From contig JARRNY010000001.1 of NCBI GenBank assembly GCA_037384445.1, forward strand, positions 5,432-69,431: a stretch of 64,000 bases of DNA, given 5' to 3'. Positions 25,210-33,863 of the stretch are shown here, piece after piece. Position numbers and translations under genes: made by a program. The stretch's first letter is position 1. Every line of letters begins with the position of its first letter. This stretch comes from Thiodiazotropha sp037384445 (GTDB taxonomy: Bacteria > Pseudomonadota > Gammaproteobacteria > Chromatiales > Chromatiaceae). The notes beneath the pieces are model-generated. The model was not told where the DNA came from, searched no databases, and saw only the letters and a list, made by a program, of their open reading frames with translations.

Positions 25210-26676
25210 ATGCCCCTCCCCATACGACGCGGTTTACTGATCCGACTGATCTCGGCGATTGTGCTCTGCTGGTTGATTGCAATCGGCTTTGTGTATGTGG
25301 CCGCCTATCACGAAGTGGAAGAGATCTATGACGCGGCACTGGCACAGCAGTCACGCGTGCTCGCCACACTGATGACCCATGAATCGGAAGAGGAGCAGGA
25401 AATCAGAGAAAACCTGACCCAGGTGGTTGTCGAGGTGGGGAGGGAAGTGGTGGATAGCTCACCACTGTTTCGCAAGCTCATACACGAGTATCTTGAGAGC
25501 CCAGAAGATCAGGATTATCTCAGTCTGATCGATAAAAACAGCCTGCCGGGGCATAAGTACGAGTCGAGAATCGCCTTTATCGTGATTGATATGAAAGGCA
25601 AGGTACTGTTGCGCTCCAAGATGCCCGACGCCTTTGATAAGTTCATCTCCGGTTTCAGTGAACGCGAAATGGGCGGGCAATTATGGCGCACATTTGGTCT
25701 TCTTGAGCCTAATTCCGGGCTTATGGTTCAAGTCGGAGAGCAGCACGCCGTTCGTCAGGAAACGGTCGAATACATCGTTTTCAACAGTCTCTGGCCACTC
25801 TTTGCGGCATTGCCCTTCTTTGCTCTGGTTATCTGGTTGACGGTGGGCAGCGGACTCAAGCCGCTGAAACAGGTGGCAGTCAAGGTGGAACGAAGAGATC
25901 CCAAATCGCTAGTGCCGATTTCACCGGATGCCGTACCGTTAGAAGTGGTACCGATGGTGGAGTCCCTCAACCGGCTCTTCACCCGGGTGCAGAGTGCGTT
26001 GGACAATGAACGCCAGTTCACCGCCAATGCGGCACATGAGTTACGCACACCCTTGGCTGCGCTCAAAGCCATGGCTCAGGCAAAACAACTGGGCGATCAC
26101 AGTGGAGAGCATCAGGCATTCCTTGAACAGATCGTGCAGGGTGTGGATCGAACCAGTCACTTGTTGGAACAGCTGCTCACGCTGGCTCGTATGGAGAGTC
26201 AGAGTATGACCATGCAACATCTGCAGCAGGTCGATCTTGTGCTGCAGGTGATGGAGGTTTTATCGCACATTGGGCAGCTTGCATTCGATCGAGATATCGA
26301 TATCTCTTATGAGGGCCATGAGCAGGGAGTGATGGTTAAAGGTTATGGACCGGCGCTGCAGATTCTGGTGCGGAACCTGATCGACAATGCAATTCGCTAT
26401 ACACCAGCGGGCGGTAGGGTGGGCATTGCCATAGAATCCACAGATCAGGAGACCAGACTCATAGTAGAAGACACAGGGCCGGGTATCCCAGGGGAGCTGA
26501 TGGGTCAGATTTTTCAGCCTTTCAGGCGGGGGGAAAATGTGCAGGCGGAAGGCAGCGGGCTTGGTCTCTCTATTGTGCGGCGTATTGTAGAGCTACATCA
26601 TGGTCGAATCACGCTGGACAATCTTTCGCCTGACAGCGGCTTGCGCGTGACTGTCTATTTGATAACCGATGTCTGA
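25210..26676 (+). CDS. QseC-like sensor histidine kinase
   Basis: A 488-residue inner-membrane kinase. Helix 1 lies at about residues 10-34 and helix 2 at about 194-216, enclosing a periplasmic sensor of about 160 residues. Then come a HAMP-like linker, the phospho-acceptor His in TANAAHELRTPLAALKA, the N box NLIDNAIRYT, and the G boxes DTGPGIP and GSGLGLSIV. Partner of the regulator just upstream. The signal is unknown. Confidence 0.92.
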   Translation: MPLPIRRGLLIRLISAIVLCWLIAIGFVYVAAYHEVEEIYDAALAQQSRVLATLMTHESEEEQEIRENLTQVVVEVGREVVDSSPLFRKLIHEYLESPEDQDYLSLIDKNSLPGHKYESRIAFIVIDMKGKVLLRSKMPDAFDKFISGFSEREMGGQLWRTFGLLEPNSGLMVQVGEQHAVRQETVEYIVFNSLWPLFAALPFFALVIWLTVGSGLKPLKQVAVKVERRDPKSLVPISPDAVPLEVVPMVESLNRLFTRVQSALDNERQFTANAAHELRTPLAALKAMAQAKQLGDHSGEHQAFLEQIVQGVDRTSHLLEQLLTLARMESQSMTMQHLQQVDLVLQVMEVLSHIGQLAFDRDIDISYEGHEQGVMVKGYGPALQILVRNLIDNAIRYTPAGGRVGIAIESTDQETRLIVEDTGPGIPGELMGQIFQPFRRGENVQAEGSGLGLSIVRRIVELHHGRITLDNLSPDSGLRVTVYLITDV

Positions 26677-26934
26677 ACCGATTTTTTGACCATAATGTAA
26701 TTGAGGTCTTTTGACCGCAATTGGGCATGGATTAAAAAATTTGATTACGTTAGACCCGGAGAACCCACCTCTGTCTCTACACTTTCTGCCGCCACGTGCG
26801 GTATGATACGCCCCTATCCTGAAAGCGCACAGCCGGGACCGGTAGACGACTGCTGAGTCTGTTCTCAGCTATCTCCCCGTCGTGGGTGGCGTTGTTCTTT
26901 ATCTTTTTATCTATTCGGATTATGGAGTCCAGAG
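26677..26934. other. Intergenic region before the SulP gene
   Basis: 258 bp. Nothing beyond an AT-rich part and a short inverted ctgagtctgttctcag (26853-26868) is visible. Confidence 0.3.
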
Positions 26935-28719
26935 ATGCGAAGCAGTTCTGCATTTTTGCGTGGATGGGGGTTTCTATTCCCCTTCATGAGTTGGCTCCCT
27001 AGCGTCCGACGCTCTGATGTTAGAGCAGATTTTATGGCCGCCCTGACTGGCGCCATTGTCGTGTTACCGCAAGGCGTGGCTTTCGCCACCATTGCTGGTA
27101 TGCCGCCGCAATACGGTCTCTATGCCGGTATGGTGCCGGCGATTATTGCCGCCCTGTTCGGTTCTTCAAGGCACTTGGTTTCTGGTCCAACCACGGCCGC
27201 TTCGGTTGTACTCTTTTCTGCCCTGTCGATCTACGCAACGCCTGCCAGCCCCGACTATGTTTCGCTGGCATTGACCCTGACCTTTATGGTCGGTGTCTTT
27301 GAACTGGTGCTCGGCCTTGCGCGCATGGGCGCGCTGGTCAATTTCATCTCCCACTCGGTGGTGGTCGGCTTTACGGCGGGTGCAGCCCTGCTGATTGCCG
27401 CCAAACAGTTGAAATATTTCTTCGGTGTCGAGATTGAACGGGGTGGCCATCTGCACGATATTCTCCTGCAATTTTACACCCAACTTACTGAGATCGATCC
27501 CTGGGTGACGCTGGTATCGATGGCGACATTGCTCTCAGGTTTGGCGTTCAAGCGTTGGCTGCCCCGCATTCCCTATATGATAGGTGCGATGGCTTTCGGT
27601 AGTCTGCTGGCCACGCTGCTCAACTATCTGCTGGGCGATGCGGTGACCCATATCGCGACCGTCGGGGCTCTGCCCTCCAGCCTTCCTCCACTCTCAGCTC
27701 CCGATTTGAGTTTTCAGAATATTAAGGATTTGGCGCCTACCGCGCTCGCAGTCACCCTGTTTGCTTTGACAGAGGCGGTCTCCATCGGTCGCTCCCTGGC
27801 CGCCAAGGGCGGTTACCGAATCAACGGTAATCAGGAGTTTATCGGTCAGGGATTATCGAACCTCGCCGGTTCCTTCTTCTCCGGCTATGTCGCTACCGGC
27901 TCCTTCAACCGTAGTGGCCTCAACTACCAATCCGGCGCTAAGACCCCACTGGCAGCCGTGATAGCCGGATTTATGCTGATGGTAATCGTGTTACTGGTCG
28001 CACCCCTGGCCAGCTATCTGCCCAAGGCGGCGATGGCCGGCATCCTCTTTCTTGTTGCCTGGGGTCTGGTTGATTTCAAAGAGATTAAACATATCCTTCT
28101 TACCTCAAAAAGAGAGACGTCGGTGCTGGCGGTGACGTTCTTCAGTGCAGTCTTTCTTGAACTCGAATTTGCTATTTTTGCTGGCGTTTTACTCTCACTG
28201 ATTCTCTATCTGGAGCGGGTCTCCAAGCCCAATATTGTCAGTCGAGTTCCCGATCCGAGACTCTACAAGCACGCTTTTTCCAGCGATCCCTCACTGCCGG
28301 AATGTCCACAGCTGAAGATCTTGAGAATCGATGGCTCACTCTTTTTCGGTTCGGTGAGCCACCTGCAGGATCGCTTTGATCGCCTACGGGCTGAATCACC
28401 GCAGCAGAAGCATCTGGCGGTCATTGCAGACGGTATCAATTTTGTTGACCTGCAGGGTGGTCATGCGCTCGAGTTGGAGGCGAAGCGTCGCAAAGAAATG
28501 GGCGGTGCTTTTTACCTGCTCAAGGTAAAAGGAGGATTGTGGAACTCACTGGAAAAGTGCGGATGTCTTGATACTACGGGTGCCCGCAATGTCTTCCAGT
28601 CCAAGTATGCCGCAATCCATGCCATCTACCAGAAGCTGGATAAGTCGATTTGTGAAAACTGCACCAGCCGGATCTTCTCTGAGTGTCATGCAAGTCCCGG
28701 AAAGACAGGGAAGAGCTAG
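26935..28719 (+). CDS. SulP/SLC26-family anion permease with STAS domain
   Basis: 594 residues. A membrane domain of 10 or more helices opens with the family signature VVLPQGVAFATIAGMPPQYGLYAGMVPAI. A cytoplasmic STAS domain follows (about residues 455-560, LKILRIDGSLFFGSVSHL...FVDLQGGHALELEAKRR). The C-terminus adds a Cys-rich end, ICENCTSRIFSEC, reminiscent of a small metal or redox site. Sulfate, bicarbonate or another oxyanion is the expected substrate. In a sulfur oxidiser either sulfate export or bicarbonate uptake would make sense. Its stop codon TAG is formed at the junction with a MITE-like element. Confidence 0.9.
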   Translation: MRSSSAFLRGWGFLFPFMSWLPSVRRSDVRADFMAALTGAIVVLPQGVAFATIAGMPPQYGLYAGMVPAIIAALFGSSRHLVSGPTTAASVVLFSALSIYATPASPDYVSLALTLTFMVGVFELVLGLARMGALVNFISHSVVVGFTAGAALLIAAKQLKYFFGVEIERGGHLHDILLQFYTQLTEIDPWVTLVSMATLLSGLAFKRWLPRIPYMIGAMAFGSLLATLLNYLLGDAVTHIATVGALPSSLPPLSAPDLSFQNIKDLAPTALAVTLFALTEAVSIGRSLAAKGGYRINGNQEFIGQGLSNLAGSFFSGYVATGSFNRSGLNYQSGAKTPLAAVIAGFMLMVIVLLVAPLASYLPKAAMAGILFLVAWGLVDFKEIKHILLTSKRETSVLAVTFFSAVFLELEFAIFAGVLLSLILYLERVSKPNIVSRVPDPRLYKHAFSSDPSLPECPQLKILRIDGSLFFGSVSHLQDRFDRLRAESPQQKHLAVIADGINFVDLQGGHALELEAKRRKEMGGAFYLLKVKGGLWNSLEKCGCLDTTGARNVFQSKYAAIHAIYQKLDKSICENCTSRIFSECHASPGKTGKS

Positions 28720-28966
28720 CCCGAATATTTCACCCGGTCGCTTGGGAATGGGATTAACGCACGATATTTTTTTAAATATCCCTGGACTATTGGCAAACTA
28801 CAAAGTGTTACCGACCACGCTGAACGCGTCCTCGCACCGATCTCGTCGTCCAGCTGCGGTATTTTCCCGATCATCAATAGCTTGGGCTATTGGCTCAATC
28901 GCATATCCGCATCTGAACAACGATCCCGGCGCGATCATCGCATTCCCGGGTGAAACGTTCGGGCTA
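28717..28966. mobile_element. MITE-like element, copy 2 (246 bp, TA-flanked)
   Basis: Left arm gcccgaatatttcacccgg from 28719 and right arm ccgggtgaaacgttcgggc ending at 28964 are inverted copies with two mismatches. Both ends are flanked by TA (28717-28718 and 28965-28966). The arms match those of the element at 6201-6269. The 200-bp interior contains no plausible gene. The left TA plus the first element base make the TAG stop of the SulP gene. Confidence 0.7.
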
Positions 28967-29045
28967 CTCTTGCTCAACGGTAATCGTTGATCCGAAAGGG
29001 GCTCTGGCCTTTACAGCAGAGTGGATTGACCTGTGTGGCCGAGCT

Positions 29046-30002
29046 TCAAATGGCCAGGAGGTTGAAAGACCAGCCAACGAGGGTGAATGCAATCGCCAGG
29101 ATGCTGGCGAATCGTGCCAGAGCCTGCCAGCGAATCACTTTACGCAGGATCAGCATCTCGGGAAGCGAGAGCGCTGCCACGCTCATCATCAGTGCCAGGG
29201 TGGTGCCAATGGCCACGCCTTTGGTGAGCATAGCCTCAGCGACGGGGATAACGGCGGTGGCGTTGGAGTAGAGCGGAATACCAAGCAGCACTGCGGCGGG
29301 AACGTTGAGCAGACCCCTGCCCGCCAGATGTTCAGTGACCCAGGTCTCAGGTACAAAACCATGAAACAGGGCGCCTAGTCCGACACCAACGAAGACCCAC
29401 ATCCATATCCTGCCGACAATCTCACGTACCTGTCCAAGCGCGTAGTCATGGCGTGCCTTGAAGTTTTGAGGCTGCTCTGGCAATGCGACTTCTCCCATCT
29501 GTATCTTCCAAACATAAGGTTCCACCCAGCGCTCAGGTTTGGACCATTGCATGGCCAATCCGCCAAACCATGCGACGGCCAGTCCCGCTCCTACGTATAG
29601 CAGTGCCAGTTTCCAGCCGAGAATGCCGGCGAGAATTACCACCGCCACCTCGTTGATCATGGGTGAGGCGATGAGAAAGGAGAAGGTGACACCAAGTGGA
29701 ATACCCGCTTCGACAAACCCAATAAACAGCGGGACCGATGAACAGGAGCAGAAAGGTGTGATGGCACCCAGGGAAACGGCCATTCCACGTGCCTGCCAGT
29801 CAGGACGGTTGCGAACGAATTCACGTACCCTTTCAGGCGCCAGCAGAGCACGAAAGAGGCCCATAAGATAGATGATAGCCAGCAACAGGGTGAAGATCTT
29901 GACCACATCCATGATAAAGAAGTGCAGGGCCGATGCGGTTTGCGAGGTAGGTGAGAGGGACAACATATCCCACACGATAAAGCTGGCAAGTTGATCGAAC
30001 AT
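29046..30002 (-). CDS. arsP: ArsP-type permease
   Basis: A 318-residue membrane protein of the predicted-permease (DUF318/ArsP) family with about eight to ten helices. The hallmark TPFCSCSSVPLFIGF carries the paired cysteines that bind trivalent organoarsenicals in ArsP. A second conserved segment, GIPLYSNATAVIPV, lies in the C-terminal half. It is the last gene of an arsenic locus headed by arsR, 12 bp after arsJ. Export of methylated or aromatic arsenicals is expected from the family. Confidence 0.85.
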   Translation of the reverse strand: MFDQLASFIVWDMLSLSPTSQTASALHFFIMDVVKIFTLLLAIIYLMGLFRALLAPERVREFVRNRPDWQARGMAVSLGAITPFCSCSSVPLFIGFVEAGIPLGVTFSFLIASPMINEVAVVILAGILGWKLALLYVGAGLAVAWFGGLAMQWSKPERWVEPYVWKIQMGEVALPEQPQNFKARHDYALGQVREIVGRIWMWVFVGVGLGALFHGFVPETWVTEHLAGRGLLNVPAAVLLGIPLYSNATAVIPVAEAMLTKGVAIGTTLALMMSVAALSLPEMLILRKVIRWQALARFASILAIAFTLVGWSFNLLAI

Positions 30003-30014
30003 GCGGGATTTCCT

Positions 30015-31235
30015 TTAGCCTTCAACCGATTCCGGTTGGTGGTTCAACTCAGGTAGGCCGATCGAGAGCAATGCAGCGCATACAACGAACGCCACCGACC
30101 ACCAGAGACAGCCTTCAAGACCATGAAGCTGGTAGGCCCAGCCGGATATGAGGGTGCCGGTCAACCTGCCACCCGCATTGGCCATGTAATAGAACCCCAC
30201 GTTCATGGCGACTCTGTCCTGATCGGAATAGGCGAGTACCAGATAGGAGTGGATGGCGGAATTGATGGCAAACACGGCACCGAACAGAATCAGCCCGATT
30301 ACCAGTACCCATTCGGCCGGCCATCCAGCCATAAGAGCCAGCGCGATCGCAGCGGGGAAGAGGGCCAATAGGGAGGCCCAGAGACGGGCCGATCTGCCAT
30401 CCGGGCCCTGGCCATGGTGGGTTTGTCTGATAAGGCGTGGCGCCGTCGCTTGTACCACGCCATAGCCTATGATCCAGATTGCGATGAATCCACCCACCTG
30501 GGTAAAACTCCAGTGCAAAACTTCATACAGAAATACTGGAAGACCGACCACGAACCAGACATCACGGGAGCCAAAGAGGAAAAAGCGAGCCGCTGAGAGC
30601 CAGTTGATGGCGGGGATGGGAGAGAAGACCTGAGAGAATTTTGCCTTCGCTTTCATCTTGCCCAGACCACGCGGTAGCAGCCCGGCTGTGATCAGCAGCA
30701 CCAGGAAGAGCAGTCCGGCGAGCAGACTCAGGGCGCCACGAAAACCCAGCCACTCCAAGAGTCCTGCTCCTGCGAAATAACCAAAGCCCTTGAGAGCATT
30801 TTTCGAGCCGGTCAGTACGGCAACCCATCTGAAAAGCCTCGACTGGCCGTTATCGCTGACCATGGTTTTTACCGAAGCCTTGGCAGACATTTTATTCAGG
30901 TCTTTTGCGATACCGGAGAGGGCTTGTGCGGCCATGACATAGGGTACGGATAACCAGCTCTCGGGCACCGTCAGCGCCGCCAGTGCGAGCACCTGGAGTG
31001 CCATGCCGATATGCATGGTCAGATTCAGACCGATACGGGCTCCCAACCACCCGCCAACCAGATTGGTGACAATGCCGAAGAATTCGTAGAACAGGAACAG
31101 CATAGCCACCTCCAGGGGCGAGTAACCCAGGAGGTGAAAGTAGAGTACCACCAACATGCGGATGGCACCGTCTGTGATGGTAAACGCCCAATAGCCGCCG
31201 GTGACGACCATATAATTGCGAAGATCCGGTATCAA
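30015..31235 (-). CDS. arsJ: ArsJ, major-facilitator exporter of 1-arseno-3-phosphoglycerate
   Basis: A 406-residue MFS transporter with about twelve helices. The start MIPDLRNYMVVTGGYWAFTITDGAIRMLVVLYF is characteristic of ArsJ. In the known ArsJ pathway a dedicated GAPDH makes 1-arseno-3-phosphoglycerate from arsenate and ArsJ exports it. The start overlaps the GAPDH gene by 4 bp, as expected for this pair. Confidence 0.92.
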   Translation of the reverse strand: MIPDLRNYMVVTGGYWAFTITDGAIRMLVVLYFHLLGYSPLEVAMLFLFYEFFGIVTNLVGGWLGARIGLNLTMHIGMALQVLALAALTVPESWLSVPYVMAAQALSGIAKDLNKMSAKASVKTMVSDNGQSRLFRWVAVLTGSKNALKGFGYFAGAGLLEWLGFRGALSLLAGLLFLVLLITAGLLPRGLGKMKAKAKFSQVFSPIPAINWLSAARFFLFGSRDVWFVVGLPVFLYEVLHWSFTQVGGFIAIWIIGYGVVQATAPRLIRQTHHGQGPDGRSARLWASLLALFPAAIALALMAGWPAEWVLVIGLILFGAVFAINSAIHSYLVLAYSDQDRVAMNVGFYYMANAGGRLTGTLISGWAYQLHGLEGCLWWSVAFVVCAALLSIGLPELNHQPESVEG

Positions 31236-32239
31236 AGCTCTAGCCCGGAAGCGACTTTCTTCGTTAAATCAATCAGGCGATTTACATAACCCCACTCATT
31301 GTCGTACCAGGCATAGATTTTTACCTGAGTGCCGTTGATCACCATTGTAGAGAGGGCGTCGACAATGGCAGAGCGTGGGTCATTCACATAGTCGATTGAG
31401 ACCAGGGGGCGTTCCTCGTAGCCGAGTATGCCGTTGAGCTCGTTTTCGGCTGCTGACTTGAAATGTCGGTTGATCTCTTCGGTAGTGACTTCGTGTGCTG
31501 CTTCAAAGACAAAGTCGGTCAGGGAGGCGTTCAACAGCGGTACTCTGACCGCATGCCCATTCAGTTTGCCCGCAAGTTGCGGAAAGATTTTGCCAATCGC
31601 CTTTGCCGATCCGGTGCTGGTTGGAATCAGAGACTGGCCGCAGGCACGTGCCCGGCGAAGATCTTTGTGACCTTTATCGACAATGGTCTGGGTGTTGGTA
31701 ATGTCGTGAATGGTCGTCATACTGCCGTGTCGAATACCCACTTTTTCATGCATGACCTTAATAACAGGCGCCAGACAGTTGGTGGTACAGGAGGCAGCGG
31801 TGACGAGTCGATGCTTATCCGGATCGTAGAGATGGTCATTGATGCCGTAGACGATATTCAAGGCACCTTCCGTTGGTGCTGCGACAATGACCTTTTGCAC
31901 TCCCTGATCAAAATAGGCTTGCAGATCGTCAGGATGCTTGTGGTGTTTTCCCGTTGCCTCGATGACTATGTCGCAGCCGGACCAGTCAGCCTCGGCGATC
32001 GTTTGATGGGAGGTATAGGTTAGGGTGGTTTCGCCGATCCGTAAGTATTCGCCGTCGCCAGAAACCGAGTGAGACCAAGGTCCGTGTACCGAATCGAACT
32101 GCAACAGATGTGCGGCACAATCAACATCGCCTGCGATCTCGTTGATGTGCGTAATTTGCAGGCTCTCGGACGGCCAGGCAGCCCGCAGTGCAAGACGACC
32201 CATACGACCAAAACCGTTTATTCCAATGCGCGCTGGCAT
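31232..32239 (-). CDS. Glyceraldehyde-3-phosphate dehydrogenase of the ArsJ pathway
   Basis: A 335-residue GAPDH. NAD-binding GINGFGRMGRLALR, catalytic Cys in AASCTTNCLAPV and the WYDNEWGYVNRL end are intact. The coupling to arsJ and the arsR-headed operon mark it as the arsenate-detoxifying paralogue that forms 1-arseno-3-phosphoglycerate, rather than the main glycolytic enzyme. That distinction rests on context and on segments typical of ArsJ-linked GAPDHs. Confidence 0.93.
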   Translation of the reverse strand: MPARIGINGFGRMGRLALRAAWPSESLQITHINEIAGDVDCAAHLLQFDSVHGPWSHSVSGDGEYLRIGETTLTYTSHQTIAEADWSGCDIVIEATGKHHKHPDDLQAYFDQGVQKVIVAAPTEGALNIVYGINDHLYDPDKHRLVTAASCTTNCLAPVIKVMHEKVGIRHGSMTTIHDITNTQTIVDKGHKDLRRARACGQSLIPTSTGSAKAIGKIFPQLAGKLNGHAVRVPLLNASLTDFVFEAAHEVTTEEINRHFKSAAENELNGILGYEERPLVSIDYVNDPRSAIVDALSTMVINGTQVKIYAWYDNEWGYVNRLIDLTKKVASGLEL

Positions 32240-32258
32240 GACTCTCTCTGCGTTAACT

Positions 32259-32495
32259 TCAGGAGGTCACCCAGGATCTTACTTGGTCTGGAGAGGGTAG
32301 GCCGCCTGCATGGACCAATTTTTCGTCGACAACGACACCAGGTGTGCTCATCACTCCGTAGCGCATGATTTCAGACAGGTCTGTGACTTTCTCCAGTACG
32401 ATCTCAATACCGGCTTGATCAGCGGCAATCTTGATGAGGTTGGCCGTTGTATCGCAGTTTCTACAGCCTGAACCGAGAACTTTTATGGTTTTCAT
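32259..32495 (-). CDS. Small thioredoxin-like redox protein
   Basis: A 78-residue glutaredoxin/thioredoxin-fold protein of the redox-active disulfide protein 2 type. The active site is CRNC in VLGSGCRNCDTT, and the cis-Pro lies in VMSTPGVVVDEKLVHAG. Such small thioredoxins are common inside arsenic operons and may reduce thiols or arsenic species. It lies 19 bp before the GAPDH gene, in the same direction. Confidence 0.88.
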   Translation of the reverse strand: MKTIKVLGSGCRNCDTTANLIKIAADQAGIEIVLEKVTDLSEIMRYGVMSTPGVVVDEKLVHAGGLPSPDQVRSWVTS

Positions 32496-32540
32496 GGTGT
32501 GAAATTATCTCTCTGTCGGTGGTGTTTGAGTGCCTTGCCG

Positions 32541-32592
32541 TGAGCAAACACACGACGGCTGAGTGCATAAATATCTATGGCCTGGTTAGTAA
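32541..32592 (-). repeat. About 50-bp dispersed repeat, copy A
   Basis: On the minus strand the sequence matches 51688-51737 over its whole length: 22 identical bases, a 3-5 bp variable middle, then 25 identical bases ending at ttgctca. It lies in the 159-bp gap between arsR and the thioredoxin gene. Function unknown. Confidence 0.75.
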
Positions 32593-32654
32593 TATGCGAA
32601 ATATGGAATGTATCTCATGTCTGTTACATGGGTATGACCGAGCAGTGATAAGCG

Positions 32655-32999
32655 CTAGGCACAGGTGCGGCTAAGACTGATGCCATCGAAGCGATCACTG
32701 TCCTCGCAATAGGGTGAACGCGAGACGCATGCGGATACCAAATGCTCGATAACATGATTGGCCCAGGCCGGAATTTCCGGGTCGATTTTGTAGTGAATCC
32801 ACTGTCCCCGCCTGCGGGGTTGGATGATTCCGCTGCTACGTAAAACGGCAAGATGCTTGGACGTTTTCGGTTGTGGGATATCGAGGCAGGTGACGATCTC
32901 ACATACGCAGAGTTCACCCCGCTGATATAGCATGGCAATGATTCGCAAGCGAGTAATGTCGGATAGGCAGTTGGCAAGTAGATGTGGTTCAAGTTGCAT
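32655..32999 (-). CDS. arsR: ArsR-family arsenic-responsive repressor
   Basis: A 114-residue winged-helix repressor. The As(III)-sensing type is shown by ELCVCEI, where the CxC pair sits at the start of the recognition-helix region. The DNA-binding segment DIPQPKTSKHLAVLRSSGIIQPRRRGQWIHYKI follows. Extra cysteines near the C-terminus (CVSRSPYCED, final CA) may add ligands. It heads the arsenic locus. A GATATAT/ATATATC palindrome lies 13 bp upstream of its start, a likely autoregulatory operator. Confidence 0.92.
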   Translation of the reverse strand: MQLEPHLLANCLSDITRLRIIAMLYQRGELCVCEIVTCLDIPQPKTSKHLAVLRSSGIIQPRRRGQWIHYKIDPEIPAWANHVIEHLVSACVSRSPYCEDSDRFDGISLSRTCA

Positions 33000-33011
33000 G
33001 TCTGCTCAGAT

Positions 33012-33037
33012 GATATATTCCATCAAGGGCATATATC
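33012..33037. promoter_or_regulatory. Candidate ArsR operator
   Basis: Perfect inverted repeat gatatat 33012-33018 / atatatc 33031-33037 with a 12-bp spacer, immediately upstream of arsR and overlapping its presumed promoter. The AT-rich dyad fits ArsR/SmtB operators. Confidence 0.6.
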
Positions 33038-33863
33038 CTCGCCCCCATCCTCCCTGGTTGTCAACCTTTCCCGGGTGAATCCGGCTTGGGTCTGTATGCG
33101 TCTGCCGTCGTTTTTGCTTTCGTTTCATATTGCTATTTAACATTTCGTGACAGGTTTTGGTGCGTAATATGACCAGAAATGGTGCTTATAAACCATAAGA
33201 AAAATTAGGTAAAAAATCGTATCTATCTGTTAAATAAAGAAAATAATAACTTGGCCTGTTTTCTGCCTTTTATTTACTGTACAGCGATGTTGATCCTCCA
33301 TTATCCCGGCACCAGCCGGGATTTTTTTGCACCTGAGAAAGTGCCAAGTCATATCTTTGCCAGTTAAAAGCAAAGCTTCTTTGTAAACTTTGCCCTACTA
33401 GACTGCTCAAGAGCCACCATCTGTGATAGTGTTTTTTACGCAAAAACCAATGGTGCCTAGCTGGGCCAGGCAAGGCGGAAATGGGTGAAAAAGTAGTGTC
33501 CTGGGCCATACATGTGCATCTTGAGCCCATTTCCAACGCTGTGCAGGGCAACGTCCGGGAGTTTCTTAACAGCTTGCAAAGGCTATTGATCGCATTCAGT
33601 GGTTGCTCACGATGGAAATGGGAGGCGACCGACTCTCAGACGGTTGATGGGGATAAATAGCACTTTGTTAGGCTTGTTCCAGGAGGATTGAAATCCTCAT
33701 TTACACTAGGATCAATGGAATTGCCGGCATGGAGCTCAGGAATCTTAAGTGCTATTTTCTAAAGGATTTTTCGTCACTGTCGAAATAGGAGAGAGCATGT
33801 GGGAAAAGTCTCACAGGCTTTAATAAACGGCACGGAGGGACGATCTGTCTCAGGTAACTGGTA
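33038..33863. other. 826-bp structured non-coding region
   Basis: No convincing gene; the longest reading frame (33270-33551, minus) has no ribosome site or family likeness. It holds an orphan terminator (33303-33328), an inverted repeat ggaaatggg 33477-33485 / cccatttcc 33526-33534, tgcct/aggca at 33454-33472, and a 7-bp palindrome gaggatt/aatcctc at 33683-33698. A 12-bp fragment, ttcccgggtgaa (33068-33079), is shared with the MITE arms. It may be a remnant of mobile DNA plus the leader of the hybrid kinase gene. Confidence 0.5.
33303..33328 (+). terminator. Orphan rho-independent terminator
   Basis: atcccggc 33303-33310 / gccgggat 33315-33322 with a 4-nt loop and a run of Ts (33323-33328). 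No gene lies upstream on the plus strand, so it may end a small RNA starting between about 33040 and 33290. Confidence 0.75.

Noticed and set aside
33270..33551. 93-codon minus-strand frame in the structured non-coding region
   Set aside because: It crosses the orphan terminator and dyads, has no ribosome site and resembles no family.
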